From an uncultured Anaerotruncus sp. (GTDB lineage Bacteria; Bacillota; Clostridia; Oscillospirales; Ruminococcaceae), in NCBI RefSeq assembly GCF_902490045.1, contig NZ_CABUCJ010000101.1, positions 1-8,655 of the forward strand: a stretch of 8,655 bases of DNA, given 5' to 3'. The notes below the pieces were generated by a model that searched no databases, was not told where the DNA came from, and saw nothing but the letters and a program-made list of their open reading frames with translations. The number at the start of each line of letters is the position of its first letter. The stretch's first letter is position 1. Positions 1 to 5,906 of this stretch are shown here, piece by piece. The position numbers were made by a program, and so were the translations under genes.

Positions 1-184
1 GAACGAGTGTACAGCAACCCGCCAGCCGCCGCGCCGCGGGCGCAATGCCTCTGCCGGCAAGTCTCAGGAGCCGTACCGGAAGTGCTTTCGGGGAGGCACG
101 CCTTGTCTGTAAGCGAGCTCGCCCGGGTTTGGCACGCGGGGAAGGACGCTCGCGCTCCGGTTACTCACTGAAGAAAGATTTTAT
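1..184. other. GC-rich structured non-coding stretch at left edge
   Basis: No convincing coding frame is present. Visible structure includes a hairpin at 82-99 (GTGC arm, CGGG-containing loop, GCAC arm, extended by U-G/U-A pairs) and a perfect palindrome GCGAGCTCGC at 113-122. The segment AAGTCTCAGGAG at about 60-70 vaguely resembles the conserved 3' box of cobalamin riboswitches (AGTCAGGAGACC), and a hairpin followed by a terminator would fit a leader RNA. The other conserved boxes are not visible and the 5' part would lie outside the window. I therefore call it only a possible tail of a structured leader RNA. Confidence 0.25.
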
Positions 185-228
185 TGAAAAAAGAGATGGT
201 CACCAAATGGTGACCATCTCTTTTTTCA
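185..228. terminator. Perfect 20-bp hairpin, likely bidirectional intrinsic terminator
   Basis: The arms 185-204 and 209-228 are perfectly complementary around the four-base loop AAAT. The base of the stem is an A-run on the left and six T on the right, so both strands read as GC-containing hairpin plus U-tract. It lies between the structured left-edge stretch and the small RHH gene. The inner part contains GGTCA...TGACC half-sites that recur in the palindrome at 275-295, so it may also be a protein-binding site. Confidence 0.75.
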
Positions 229-274
229 AAGGGCATGACCTGCATTTCCTACAGAATCTTATCATAAAATAGGA

Positions 275-295
275 CTTGGTCAAATTTTGACCAAG
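275..295. promoter_or_regulatory. 21-bp palindrome, candidate operator of the RHH gene
   Basis: CTTGGTCAAA (275-284) and TTTGACCAAG (286-295) are perfect inverted repeats around one central T. The site begins four bases after a TAAAAT (265-270) that could be a -10 box, and about 75 bases before the RHH start. Its GGTCA/TGACC half-sites also occur in the hairpin at 185-228, with another TGACC at 236-240. Small RHH proteins usually bind short repeated half-sites and repress their own gene, so this is a reasonable operator candidate. Binding itself is inferred. Confidence 0.4.
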
Positions 296-368
296 CTATG
301 GCACGGCTTTCGGCTACAATAAGTACTGAAAATTTTAAGCTCCTCTATCATAAGACACGGTGATAAAG

Positions 369-554
369 ATGAAAGGCGACTTTATAATCCCTCCCCGGAA
401 GTGGACGGGAGAATCTTCAGTGATCTCCGCAAGGCTGCCGAATACCATTATAGAAAAGCTCGATGGAATCGCACGAGAAACCGGGCGAAGCCGCAACGAG
501 CTCATGCTGCTTTGCGTTGAATATGCACTTAACGATCTGGTCTGCGGCGGTTAG
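369..554 (+). CDS. Small ribbon-helix-helix (CopG/Arc-type) DNA-binding protein
   Basis: The 61-residue product has the ribbon-helix-helix layout: an N-terminal tail (1-15), a beta strand SSVISARLP (16-24), helix A (25-38), a turn TGRSR (38-42) and helix B (43-57). The family dimerises through the strands, which read DNA in the major groove, and often acts as an autoregulator or antitoxin. I chose ATG at 369 because GGTGA at 359-363 gives a five-base spacer; an in-frame GTG at 360 would add three residues but lacks a good ribosome binding site. No toxin gene follows: the next 470 bases are non-coding. The palindrome at 275-295 is a candidate target. The surroundings are more AT-rich than the rest of the window, hinting at a remnant of a mobile region. 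The specific role is unknown. Confidence 0.7.
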   Translation: MKGDFIIPPRKWTGESSVISARLPNTIIEKLDGIARETGRSRNELMLLCVEYALNDLVCGG

Positions 555-701
555 TTTGCCATCCGATGAATACAGAAGAGGGCGTGCCGCGCCTTCCGTT
601 TCCCGCTGCTGGGAGCACCGAGATCAGGTTGAGCCCTCAGCTAGTGTACCCGTGGGGTGCGGCGGCAGTTCGCGGGTCTTGGCAAGGTACTCCCGGAGAT
701 T

Positions 702-843
702 CCTAAGAACCCGGCGGAGGGTTCTTAGGCGCCCTTCTTTCGTCCATTTCTTGGGCGCGCAAGAAATGGACCCGCCCGCCGGGGCGGGACCCGGCAATTT
801 CCGCCGCCGCAGGCGGCACATCTAAAGCGCCCCGAAGGGGTGC
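702..843. repeat. Array of five consecutive hairpins, likely interspersed intergenic repeat element
   Basis: Five stem-loops follow each other almost without gaps. They are 702-712/719-729 (11 bp, CCTAAGAACCC), 742-753/760-771 (12 bp, GTCCATTTCTTG, loop GGCGCG), 771-777/782-788 (7 bp, CCCGCCC, sharing base 771), 803-808/812-817 (6 bp, GCCGCC, loop GCA) and 827-833/837-843 (7 bp with one G-U, loop GAA). Stems of the TTTCTTG...CAAGAAA kind are common in REP-like intergenic repeats. Copy number cannot be judged from one window, so calling it a dispersed repeat is inference; the hairpins themselves are read directly. Confidence 0.5.
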
Positions 844-981
844 GTAAAAAAGCCCTCCGCCCGCTGGACGGAAAATCTAAAACCGCCGGTGCGGCCGTCG
901 GCGGGACACGCTTCCGACATCAGACCTGCGGGCCGTCGGGACCCGGAAATCCCCGCCGCCGCTCGCTGAGCGGCAAAACAA

Positions 982-1008
982 AAAAGCCCCCGCTCAGCGG
1001 AGGCTTTT
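982..1008 (-). terminator. rpmB intrinsic terminator
   Basis: Read on the minus strand, 20 bases after the rpmB stop, AAAAGCCTCCGCTGAGCG folds with the following GGGGGCTTTT (one C-A mismatch), then runs into a T-rich tail ending at about 975. On the plus strand the stem is followed by TTTTGCTTT, so it may also stop transcription from the left. A second hairpin (958-974) and an alternative pairing of 964-973 with 990-999 overlap it. Confidence 0.8.
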
Positions 1009-1027
1009 GCTTTGCGTGGTCGAAGGA

Positions 1028-1216
1028 TTACAGCGCGCGCTGAATCTTATCGGAACGCAGGCAGCGGGTGCAGGCATAGATGTGGCGGGGAGTTCCGTCG
1101 ACGATCGCCTTGACACGCTGGACATTGGGTTTCCAAGCGCGGTTGGAACGCCTGTGCGAATGAGAAACCTTGATTCCGAAAGTAACACCTTTACCGCAGA
1201 TATCGCATTTTGCCAT
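1028..1216 (-). CDS. rpmB: 50S ribosomal protein L28 (zinc-binding form)
   Basis: The 62-residue product is a full-length bacterial L28. It begins MAKCDICGKG, has the basic stretch SHSHRRSNRAWKPN (18-31) and ends with a second Cys pair, ACTRC. The pairs C4/C7 and C49/C52 form the zinc-binding C+ version of the protein; in some bacteria a Cys-less paralogue replaces it under zinc limitation. L28 is part of the large ribosomal subunit. The start is fixed by AGGAGGTG (plus-strand 1223-1230) with a six-base spacer; the frame stays open upstream, but that part carries no L28 sequence. It is monocistronic, with its own promoter (1278-1306) and terminator (982-1008), and is divergent from the M50-scpAB operon. 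Confidence 0.97.
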   Translation of the reverse strand: MAKCDICGKGVTFGIKVSHSHRRSNRAWKPNVQRVKAIVDGTPRHIYACTRCLRSDKIQRAL

Positions 1217-1277
1217 GTTCTGCACCTCCTCTATCATTAAGAAAGATTTTACACCTGTATTGTAGGTCAACGTTAGT

Positions 1278-1306
1278 ATTCTACCAGATTCGGCCTTTAA
1301 ATGCAA
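1278..1306 (-). promoter_or_regulatory. rpmB promoter (sigma-A type, extended -10)
   Basis: On the minus strand, TTGCAT (1301-1306) is followed by a 17-base spacer and TAGAAT (1278-1283), preceded by TGG, which makes an extended -10. Initiation near 1271 would give a leader of about 55 bases before the rpmB ATG, carrying AGGAGGTG. The fit is good, but the call comes from consensus only. Confidence 0.65.
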
Positions 1307-1366
1307 GTGGTTTTTCGCAAAATTTTCGGGGAAAGGGGAGGAAAAGGGAATTGCCGGCAAATCCGC

Positions 1367-1395
1367 TTGTATTTCCACCCCGGAACAGGTATAAT
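1367..1395 (+). promoter_or_regulatory. Promoter of the M50-scpAB operon (sigma-A type)
   Basis: TTGTAT (1367-1372), a 17-base spacer and a perfect TATAAT (1390-1395) lie about 60 bases before the M50 start. Initiation near 1402 would give a leader of about 53 bases. No other good promoter is seen before rluB apart from a weak sporulation-type box at 4659. This one may therefore drive most of the run to the terminator at 7112. Confidence 0.7.
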
Positions 1396-1454
1396 AAACG
1401 AGCGGACGCGGCGTTTGACGCGAAGCGCCGCCACATTTTCGACGGGAGAACGCC

Positions 1455-2120
1455 ATGCTGAACTGGGACATGCAAAGCTTTATTGTCACGCTGATCGTCC
1501 TGATGACCTCGATGCCGGTGCATGAGTGCGCCCACGCGTGGGCGGCCTACAAGCTGGGGGACGACACCGCGAGCCTGCAGGGGAGGCTGAACCTCAACCC
1601 GCTCGCGCACCTCGACCCGGTCGGTTCGGTCATGCTGCTGCTGACCCAGCGGTACGGCTGGGCGAAGCCCACTCCCGTCAACCCACGCAATTTTACCCGC
1701 AAAATCACGATGCGCGCCGGCATGGCCCTCACCGCGCTGGCGGGTCCGGTATCCAACCTGCTTCTCGGCCTCGCGCTGCTGCTCGTCAACAAGCTGGCGG
1801 TGCTCGCGCTCGGCTACGCGGGCCGGACGGACGCCGCCGTGATCGTCAGCTATATCCTGCTCATGATGGTCACGATCAACGTGTCGCTGGCAATCTTCAA
1901 CCTCCTGCCCGTCCCGCCGCTCGACGGCTACCGCATCCTGGCCTATTTCATCCCCGCGAAGTGGGAGGCCCGGATCGCGCAGCACCAGCAGATCATCTAC
2001 ATCGTCGTGCTTGTGGCGGTCTTCATGGGTGTGCTGAGCGTCCCGATGGGCTGGCTGTCCCGGTGGATCCTCCGGTTTTTCGCCCTGATCACCCAGACGC
2101 CCGAACTGCTTTACGTATGA
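1455..2120 (+). CDS. Site-2 protease family membrane metalloprotease (M50)
   Basis: The 221-residue, strongly hydrophobic protein carries both hallmarks of M50 intramembrane metalloproteases: HECAH (residues 23-27), the HExxH zinc and catalytic motif inside the first membrane segment, and NLLPVPPLDG (149-158), whose Asp157 is the third zinc ligand. About four to five membrane segments are visible (roughly 8-22, 53-65, 88-112, 128-155 and 178-196). The length fits the minimal class without a PDZ domain. Such enzymes cut substrates within the membrane, often releasing transcription factors; the substrate here cannot be told. The start is ATG 1455 with GGGAGA at 1444-1449. It is the first gene of the operon, and its TGA overlaps the scpA start in ATGA. 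Members of this family often sit before scpA in clostridia. Confidence 0.92.
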   Translation: MLNWDMQSFIVTLIVLMTSMPVHECAHAWAAYKLGDDTASLQGRLNLNPLAHLDPVGSVMLLLTQRYGWAKPTPVNPRNFTRKITMRAGMALTALAGPVSNLLLGLALLLVNKLAVLALGYAGRTDAAVIVSYILLMMVTINVSLAIFNLLPVPPLDGYRILAYFIPAKWEARIAQHQQIIYIVVLVAVFMGVLSVPMGWLSRWILRFFALITQTPELLYV

Positions 2121-2863
2121 CGATGGAAAAACTGCTGTTTAAAACGGAGGAGTTTGAAGGCCCGCTCGACCTTTTGCTCTTCCTCATCCAAAAGCACAAG
2201 CTGGACATCTGCGACATTGAGATTTCCGCACTGCTCGAGCAGTATCTGACCTACATCCGCTCGCTGGAGGAGCAGGACCTCGAGGTGGCCAGCGAGTTCC
2301 TGGAGATGGCATCCCGGCTCGTCTACATCAAGACGGTCATGCTGCTACCGCGGCACGAGGAGGAGGGGCTCCAGCTCAAAACCGAGCTGCAGGGCGAGCT
2401 GCTCGAATACCAGGTGTGCAGGCAGGTGGCGGCGCAGCTCGGCGCGCGCAGCCGGATGCACCTGCTGTTTGTGCGCGCGCCGATGAAGCTCGAGGCGGAC
2501 AACACCTACCGTCTCACCCATAGGGCGGACGAGCTCTACGCCGCCTACCAGGACGCGGCGGGACGCGGCCGCCGAAGGCTGCCGCCCCCGGCGCAGGCGT
2601 TTTCGGGCATTGTGTCCCGGCGGGTGGTATCGGTCGGCAGCCGCATCATCCACATCCTGAAATCCCTCTACCGCAGCGGGCGCGCCTCCTACGAGAGCCT
2701 CTTCTCGTCGAGCGGCGACCGCAGCGAACTGGTCGCGACCTTCCTCGCGGTGCTCGAACTGGTGAAGGCGCGCAGGATCACGGTGGAGGGGAACGAGGTG
2801 CGCTTCGACCGGTCGAAGCAGGAGCACCGCGCGCCGGAGGGGGCCCCCGGCGGTCCAGACTAA
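2117..2863 (+). CDS. scpA: Segregation and condensation protein A (kleisin)
   Basis: The 248-residue product has the usual ScpA length and layout. The N-terminal FEGPLDLLLFLI (13-24) begins the helical domain that binds the SMC neck, a variable middle binds ScpB, and a C-terminal winged helix (about 170-232, including SSSGDRSELVATFLAVLEL) caps the SMC head. ScpA bridges the SMC heads with a ScpB dimer to form bacterial condensin, which organises and separates chromosomes. The start at 2117 overlaps the M50 stop as ATGA; an in-frame ATG at 2123 (MEKLLF) is also possible. No clear ribosome binding site precedes either, suggesting translational coupling. The frame is open further upstream (to 1526) but that part is a shadow of the M50 gene, not an N-terminal fusion. 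Confidence 0.96.
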   Translation: MTMEKLLFKTEEFEGPLDLLLFLIQKHKLDICDIEISALLEQYLTYIRSLEEQDLEVASEFLEMASRLVYIKTVMLLPRHEEEGLQLKTELQGELLEYQVCRQVAAQLGARSRMHLLFVRAPMKLEADNTYRLTHRADELYAAYQDAAGRGRRRLPPPAQAFSGIVSRRVVSVGSRIIHILKSLYRSGRASYESLFSSSGDRSELVATFLAVLELVKARRITVEGNEVRFDRSKQEHRAPEGAPGGPD

Positions 2864-2896
2864 CGCTGCCGCGGACGCGGCGGAACGGAGCGTTAC

Positions 2897-3490
2897 ATGA
2901 TCGACCTCATTCAAAAACAGATTCTGGCCATCCTCTTCGCCGGGGGCGACGCGGTGGAACTCTCCCGCGTGGCGCAGGCGGTCGGCGCCGACGAGGAGGC
3001 GGTCGAACGCCTGCTGCCCGCCCTGCGCGGGGAGCTCGACGACGCGGGGATGCCCTTCGAGCTGCTGCGGCTGGGAGACAGGCTCCAGCTCGCGACGCGG
3101 GCGGAATTCGCCCCCGTCATCCGGGAGGCGCTCGAGCTGCGGCGCAACATCCCGCTTTCGCAGGCGGCGCTGGAGGTGCTGGCGGTCATCGCCTACAACC
3201 AGCCGGTCACCCGCGCCTTCATCGAACAGGTGCGCGGCGTCGAGAGCTCGGGGGTGGTCAACTCGCTGATCGACAAGGCGCTGGTCGAGGAGGCGGGGCG
3301 GCTGGAGCTGCCCGGCCGGCCGATCGCCTACCGCACGACGGCCAATTTCCTGCGCTGCTTCGGGCTTTCGAGCCTCGACGAGCTGCCCACCGTCCCCTCG
3401 GGGGAGGAGGAGCCGCTCCCGGTGCCCGACGACGTGCTCGAGGGGCAGGTCGCCTTCGGGGAGCTCGAGCTCGCCGGCGACGACGCATAA
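2897..3490 (+). CDS. scpB: Segregation and condensation protein B
   Basis: The 197-residue protein matches ScpB: two winged-helix domains (about 4-78 and 84-160). The second contains the most conserved stretch, LSQAALEVLAVIAYNQPVT (87-105), followed by RGVESSGVVNSLIDKALV and GRPIAYRTTANFLRCFGL. ScpB dimers bind the central region of ScpA and stabilise the SMC-ScpAB ring. The acidic tail (about 166-197) is variable in the family. Start ATG 2897 has GGAG at 2887-2890 with a six-base spacer. It lies 33 bases after scpA, the classic pairing. Confidence 0.96.
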   Translation: MIDLIQKQILAILFAGGDAVELSRVAQAVGADEEAVERLLPALRGELDDAGMPFELLRLGDRLQLATRAEFAPVIREALELRRNIPLSQAALEVLAVIAYNQPVTRAFIEQVRGVESSGVVNSLIDKALVEEAGRLELPGRPIAYRTTANFLRCFGLSSLDELPTVPSGEEEPLPVPDDVLEGQVAFGELELAGDDA

Positions 3491-3511
3491 CGAGAAAGGG
3501 AGGCGGAGGAT

Positions 3512-4171
3512 ATGGCGGCGGTCGTGGGGCTTTCCATCGCGGGCGTGCTCGCGGCGGTCCTGCTGCTGCTCTGCATCCCCGTTTCATTCACGGCGGCATA
3601 CCGCACGGGGGAGCCGCCCGAGGCGTACCTGCGCTGGCTTTTTTTCACCATCGACCTGACGAAGGAGCCGAAGCGGGCCGGCGCCAAACGGAAAACGTCC
3701 CCCAAGCCGCGGGAGGAAAAGCCCAAAGCCGCCAAAAAGCCGCTGGAATTTTCCGAGCTGCTCGGGGTGATCGTCGACCTGCTCTCCTCCCTGGGGGGCG
3801 GGGCGGGGATGCTCGTCCGGAATTTTGTCTTCTATCGGATCCGCCTCTATATGGTGGTGGCGGGGGAGGACGCCGCGGACACGGCGATGGCCTACGGACG
3901 GGTCAACGCGGTCGTCTATACCGCCTACGCGCTCGCGCTCGGCTTCCTGCGCGTCGAAAAGCCGGATATCCAGATCCGCCCCGATTTCACGGCGGAGGAG
4001 GGGAAGGTCGACTTTTCCGCGCGCGCGCGGCTGACGCCGCTCGTGGCGCTCGGCGCGGCCATCCGCATAGGGTGCGCGTTTTTCGTCAAAACCATAAAGA
4101 GAAAACATGCGCAGGAACCGCAGAAGCCCCCGGCCCCGGAGAAGGACGCGCGGGGGAAAACCGGAGACTAA
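3512..4171 (+). CDS. DUF2953 family membrane protein (YtfI-like)
   Basis: The 219-residue protein has one N-terminal membrane segment (about 4-26). A highly basic Lys/Pro-rich stretch (50-76, including KPREEKPKAAKK) precedes a domain whose core RIRLYMVVAGEDAADTAMAYG, then the VYTAYALALGFLR segment and IQIRPDF, are typical of DUF2953. The tail is charged and low in complexity (about 195-219). Proteins of this family stand directly before gerW/ytfJ in Bacillus (ytfI-ytfJ) and many clostridia, suggesting a joint role in the forespore or spore, but the biochemical function is unknown. GGGAGG at 3498-3503 gives an eight-base spacer to ATG 3512; a closer GGAGG at 3505-3509 is too near. The gene follows scpB by 21 bases. 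Confidence 0.85.
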   Translation: MAAVVGLSIAGVLAAVLLLLCIPVSFTAAYRTGEPPEAYLRWLFFTIDLTKEPKRAGAKRKTSPKPREEKPKAAKKPLEFSELLGVIVDLLSSLGGGAGMLVRNFVFYRIRLYMVVAGEDAADTAMAYGRVNAVVYTAYALALGFLRVEKPDIQIRPDFTAEEGKVDFSARARLTPLVALGAAIRIGCAFFVKTIKRKHAQEPQKPPAPEKDARGKTGD

Positions 4172-4196
4172 CAGATCACAGGGAGGTCTTTTCGCT

Positions 4197-4640
4197 ATGG
4201 GAAACAACAGCCATCCGATCAACGGGCTGATGGACAGCTCGCTGCAAAACCTGCGTTCGCTCGTCGACGCGGACACCATCATCGGCGAGGCGATCACCGC
4301 CCCCGACGGCACCATCATCATCCCGGTGTCCAAGGTCAGCTTCGGCTTTGTGTCGGGCGGCTCGGACATCCCCTCGTCCAAGCAGCCGGAGCTCTTCGGC
4401 GGCGGGGCGGGCGGCGGCGTCTCGGTGCAGCCGCTGGCCTTCCTCGTCATCAAGGACGGCAGGGTCGACCTGCTGCAGATGAACGACAACAAGACGACCG
4501 CGGACCGGGTGGTGTCGATGGCGCCCGAGATGATCGACAAGCTGGGCGCGCTCTTCCAGAAGAAGGAGAGGCCCGCCCGGGAAGCGAAAGCCGCAGGGGT
4601 CGACCCGCAGGCCGGGACGGAAATCCACATCGACCTGTAA
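4197..4640 (+). CDS. ytfJ: GerW/YtfJ family sporulation protein
   Basis: The 147-residue product fits the Spore_YtfJ (GerW) family over most of its length. It has HPINGLMDSSLQNLRSLVDA (6-25), a conserved GTIIIPVSKVSFGFVSGGSD (38-57), a glycine run FGGGAGGGVSVQPLAFLVI (67-85) and RVDLLQM (89-95). In Bacillus subtilis GerW is made in the forespore and is needed for normal germination with some nutrients; its molecular activity is not known. The C-terminal tail beyond about 120 is variable. AGGGAGG (4180-4186) with a ten-base spacer sets ATG 4197; the open frame continues upstream through the DUF2953 tail without meaning. It follows DUF2953 by 25 bases and precedes the carboxypeptidase. It implies a sporulating ancestor or host. 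Confidence 0.92.
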   Translation: MGNNSHPINGLMDSSLQNLRSLVDADTIIGEAITAPDGTIIIPVSKVSFGFVSGGSDIPSSKQPELFGGGAGGGVSVQPLAFLVIKDGRVDLLQMNDNKTTADRVVSMAPEMIDKLGALFQKKERPAREAKAAGVDPQAGTEIHIDL

Positions 4641-4658
4641 TGCGCGTGGAAAATCCCG

Positions 4659-4666
4659 CATAAAAT
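4659..4666 (+). promoter_or_regulatory. Possible sporulation sigma -10 box before the carboxypeptidase
   Basis: CATAAAAT is close to the sigma-E -10 consensus CATACAAT, and the 38-base gap after gerW is locally AT-rich. Initiation near 4673 would leave a short leader that still includes GAGGG at 4687-4691. No convincing sigma-E -35 is seen at the expected distance (TGTAATGC at 4637-4644). This is suggestive only; in B. subtilis dacB is sigma-E dependent and dacF is sigma-F dependent. Confidence 0.2.
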
Positions 4667-4696
4667 GACCTGTATCGAATGATAACGAGGGTGCGG

Positions 4697-5881
4697 GTGA
4701 GGAAGATGCTGAAAAAGGGGATCGCGCTGCTGATCGCGTTTTTGCTTCTGCTGTGCGGGGTGCGGATGACCGAGGCGGCGGCCTTGGAGGAGTGGCCCGC
4801 GGCGGCGCAGTCGATCCCCGACACGCTGGGGGTCGAGACCGGGGCGAAGGCCGCGCTCGTGATGGACGCGGCAAGCGGCCGGGTGCTCTTCGCGAAGAAC
4901 GCGAACGCCCGCCTGCCGATGGCCTCGACCACCAAGATCCTGTCGGCGCTGCTCGCGCTCGAGCAGGAGGAGATCGACGAGTGGTTCACCGTCGACACCG
5001 CCGCCATCCACGTGGAGGGCTCGTCGATGGGGCTGCGCGAGGGGGACCGGGTGACGCTGCGCGCGCTCGCCTACGGGATGCTGCTGCCCTCGGGCAACGA
5101 CGCGGCGGGCGCCGCCGCCGTGCGCATCGCGGGCGGCATGGAGCGGTTCGCGGAGATGATGAACGAGCGCGCCGCCGAGATCGGCATGGAGGACAGCCAT
5201 TTCGTCACCCCGTCGGGGCTCGACGACCCGGAGCACTACTCCTCCGCCTACGACATGGCGCTGCTCGCGCGCGAGGCGCTGGAAAATCCCATCTTCGCGG
5301 AGATCTGCGCGCAGCCGAGCGCGAAAATCCAGTATGGGAATCCCCCCTACGACCGGTGGCTGCAAAACCACAACCGGTTGCTGAGGAGCTACCCGGGCAC
5401 GGTCGGCGTCAAGACGGGATTCACCGATTCGGCGGGGCGCTGCCTCGTCTCCTGCGCCGAGCGGGAGGGGGTGCGGCTGATCGTCGTGACGCTCTCCTGC
5501 CCCGACGACTGGAACGAACATAAAAAGCTCTACGACCGCTATTTCGGCCTGCTGCGGCCGGAGAGGGTCGGCGGGCTCGTGCCCGCGGTGGAAATCCCCG
5601 TGACGGGCGGGACGCGGGACGCGGTCGCGGCGGTCTTTGACGAACCCGGCCCCGTCGCGCTGATGGACGGCGAGCGGGTCGACGCCGCGGTGACCGCCGC
5701 GCCCTTCCTCTACGCGCCGGTCAGGCGCGGGCAGGTGGTCGGGAGCGTGAAATTCTCCTGCGGCGGCCAGCCGCTGGCCGAGGCGGTGCTGACCGCCTCG
5801 CGGGACGTGGACGCAAAGGAAACGAAGCCCTCCCTCAGGAGCCGGCTGTTCGGCTGGCTCGGACGGGGCGGGGACGACTGA
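4697..5881 (+). CDS. D-alanyl-D-alanine carboxypeptidase (S11, DacB/DacF type)
   Basis: This is a low-molecular-mass penicillin-binding protein that removes the terminal D-Ala from peptidoglycan pentapeptides and so limits cross-linking. Numbered from GTG 4697 (394 residues), it has a signal peptide (about 1-29, ending TEAAA). The catalytic triad of motifs follows: STTK (Ser77, Lys80), SGN (132-134) and KTGFT (239-243). A C-terminal PBP5-type beta domain spans about 290-370, ending in a short basic tail (SLRSRLFGWLG) that may touch the membrane. I prefer GTG 4697 because GAGGG (4687-4691) has a five-base spacer. ATG 4679 (no ribosome binding site) and ATG 4706 are alternatives. Beside gerW and scpAB it corresponds to B. 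subtilis dacB/dacF, so a role in spore cortex modification is likely but not proven. Confidence 0.93.
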   Translation: MRKMLKKGIALLIAFLLLLCGVRMTEAAALEEWPAAAQSIPDTLGVETGAKAALVMDAASGRVLFAKNANARLPMASTTKILSALLALEQEEIDEWFTVDTAAIHVEGSSMGLREGDRVTLRALAYGMLLPSGNDAAGAAAVRIAGGMERFAEMMNERAAEIGMEDSHFVTPSGLDDPEHYSSAYDMALLAREALENPIFAEICAQPSAKIQYGNPPYDRWLQNHNRLLRSYPGTVGVKTGFTDSAGRCLVSCAEREGVRLIVVTLSCPDDWNEHKKLYDRYFGLLRPERVGGLVPAVEIPVTGGTRDAVAAVFDEPGPVALMDGERVDAAVTAAPFLYAPVRRGQVVGSVKFSCGGQPLAEAVLTASRDVDAKETKPSLRSRLFGWLGRGGDD

Positions 5882-5906
5882 AACGGATAGAAAGACAGGT
5901 TGGAAT

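Larger units (their letters stand above)
555..1027. other. Non-coding interval full of hairpins
   Basis: No supported gene lies in this 473-base gap between the RHH gene and rpmB. Positions 555-700 show no feature I can name. Positions 702-843 form a dense array of hairpins, annotated separately. Positions 845-957 contain weaker dyads, for example CCGCCG at 883-888 with CGGCGG at 899-904. The right end holds the rpmB terminator region. Confidence 0.6.

Noticed and set aside
1..125. Cobalamin riboswitch call
   Set aside because: Only a loose match to the 3' box is seen; the GCCACTG and GGGAA elements and the B12 box in its exact form are absent, and the 5' part is outside the window.
45..272. 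Open frame of 75 codons at the left edge
   Set aside because: It runs straight through the perfect hairpin terminator at 185-228, has no ribosome binding site and no recognisable protein pattern.
369..554. Toxin-antitoxin pair
   Set aside because: The RHH protein could be an antitoxin, but no toxin-like frame lies directly up- or downstream.
463..825. Open frame of 120 codons overlapping the RHH gene
   Set aside because: It overlaps the RHH gene in another frame and continues through the hairpin array; the composition is Arg/Pro-rich shadow-like.
702..843. CRISPR array
   Set aside because: The hairpins differ in sequence and there are no direct repeats with regular spacers, nor cas genes.
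1526..2116. In-frame N-terminal extension of ScpA (a possible 445-residue fusion)
   Set aside because: The extension is an out-of-frame read of the M50 gene, rich in Arg/Pro/Ala. ScpA is full length from 2117.
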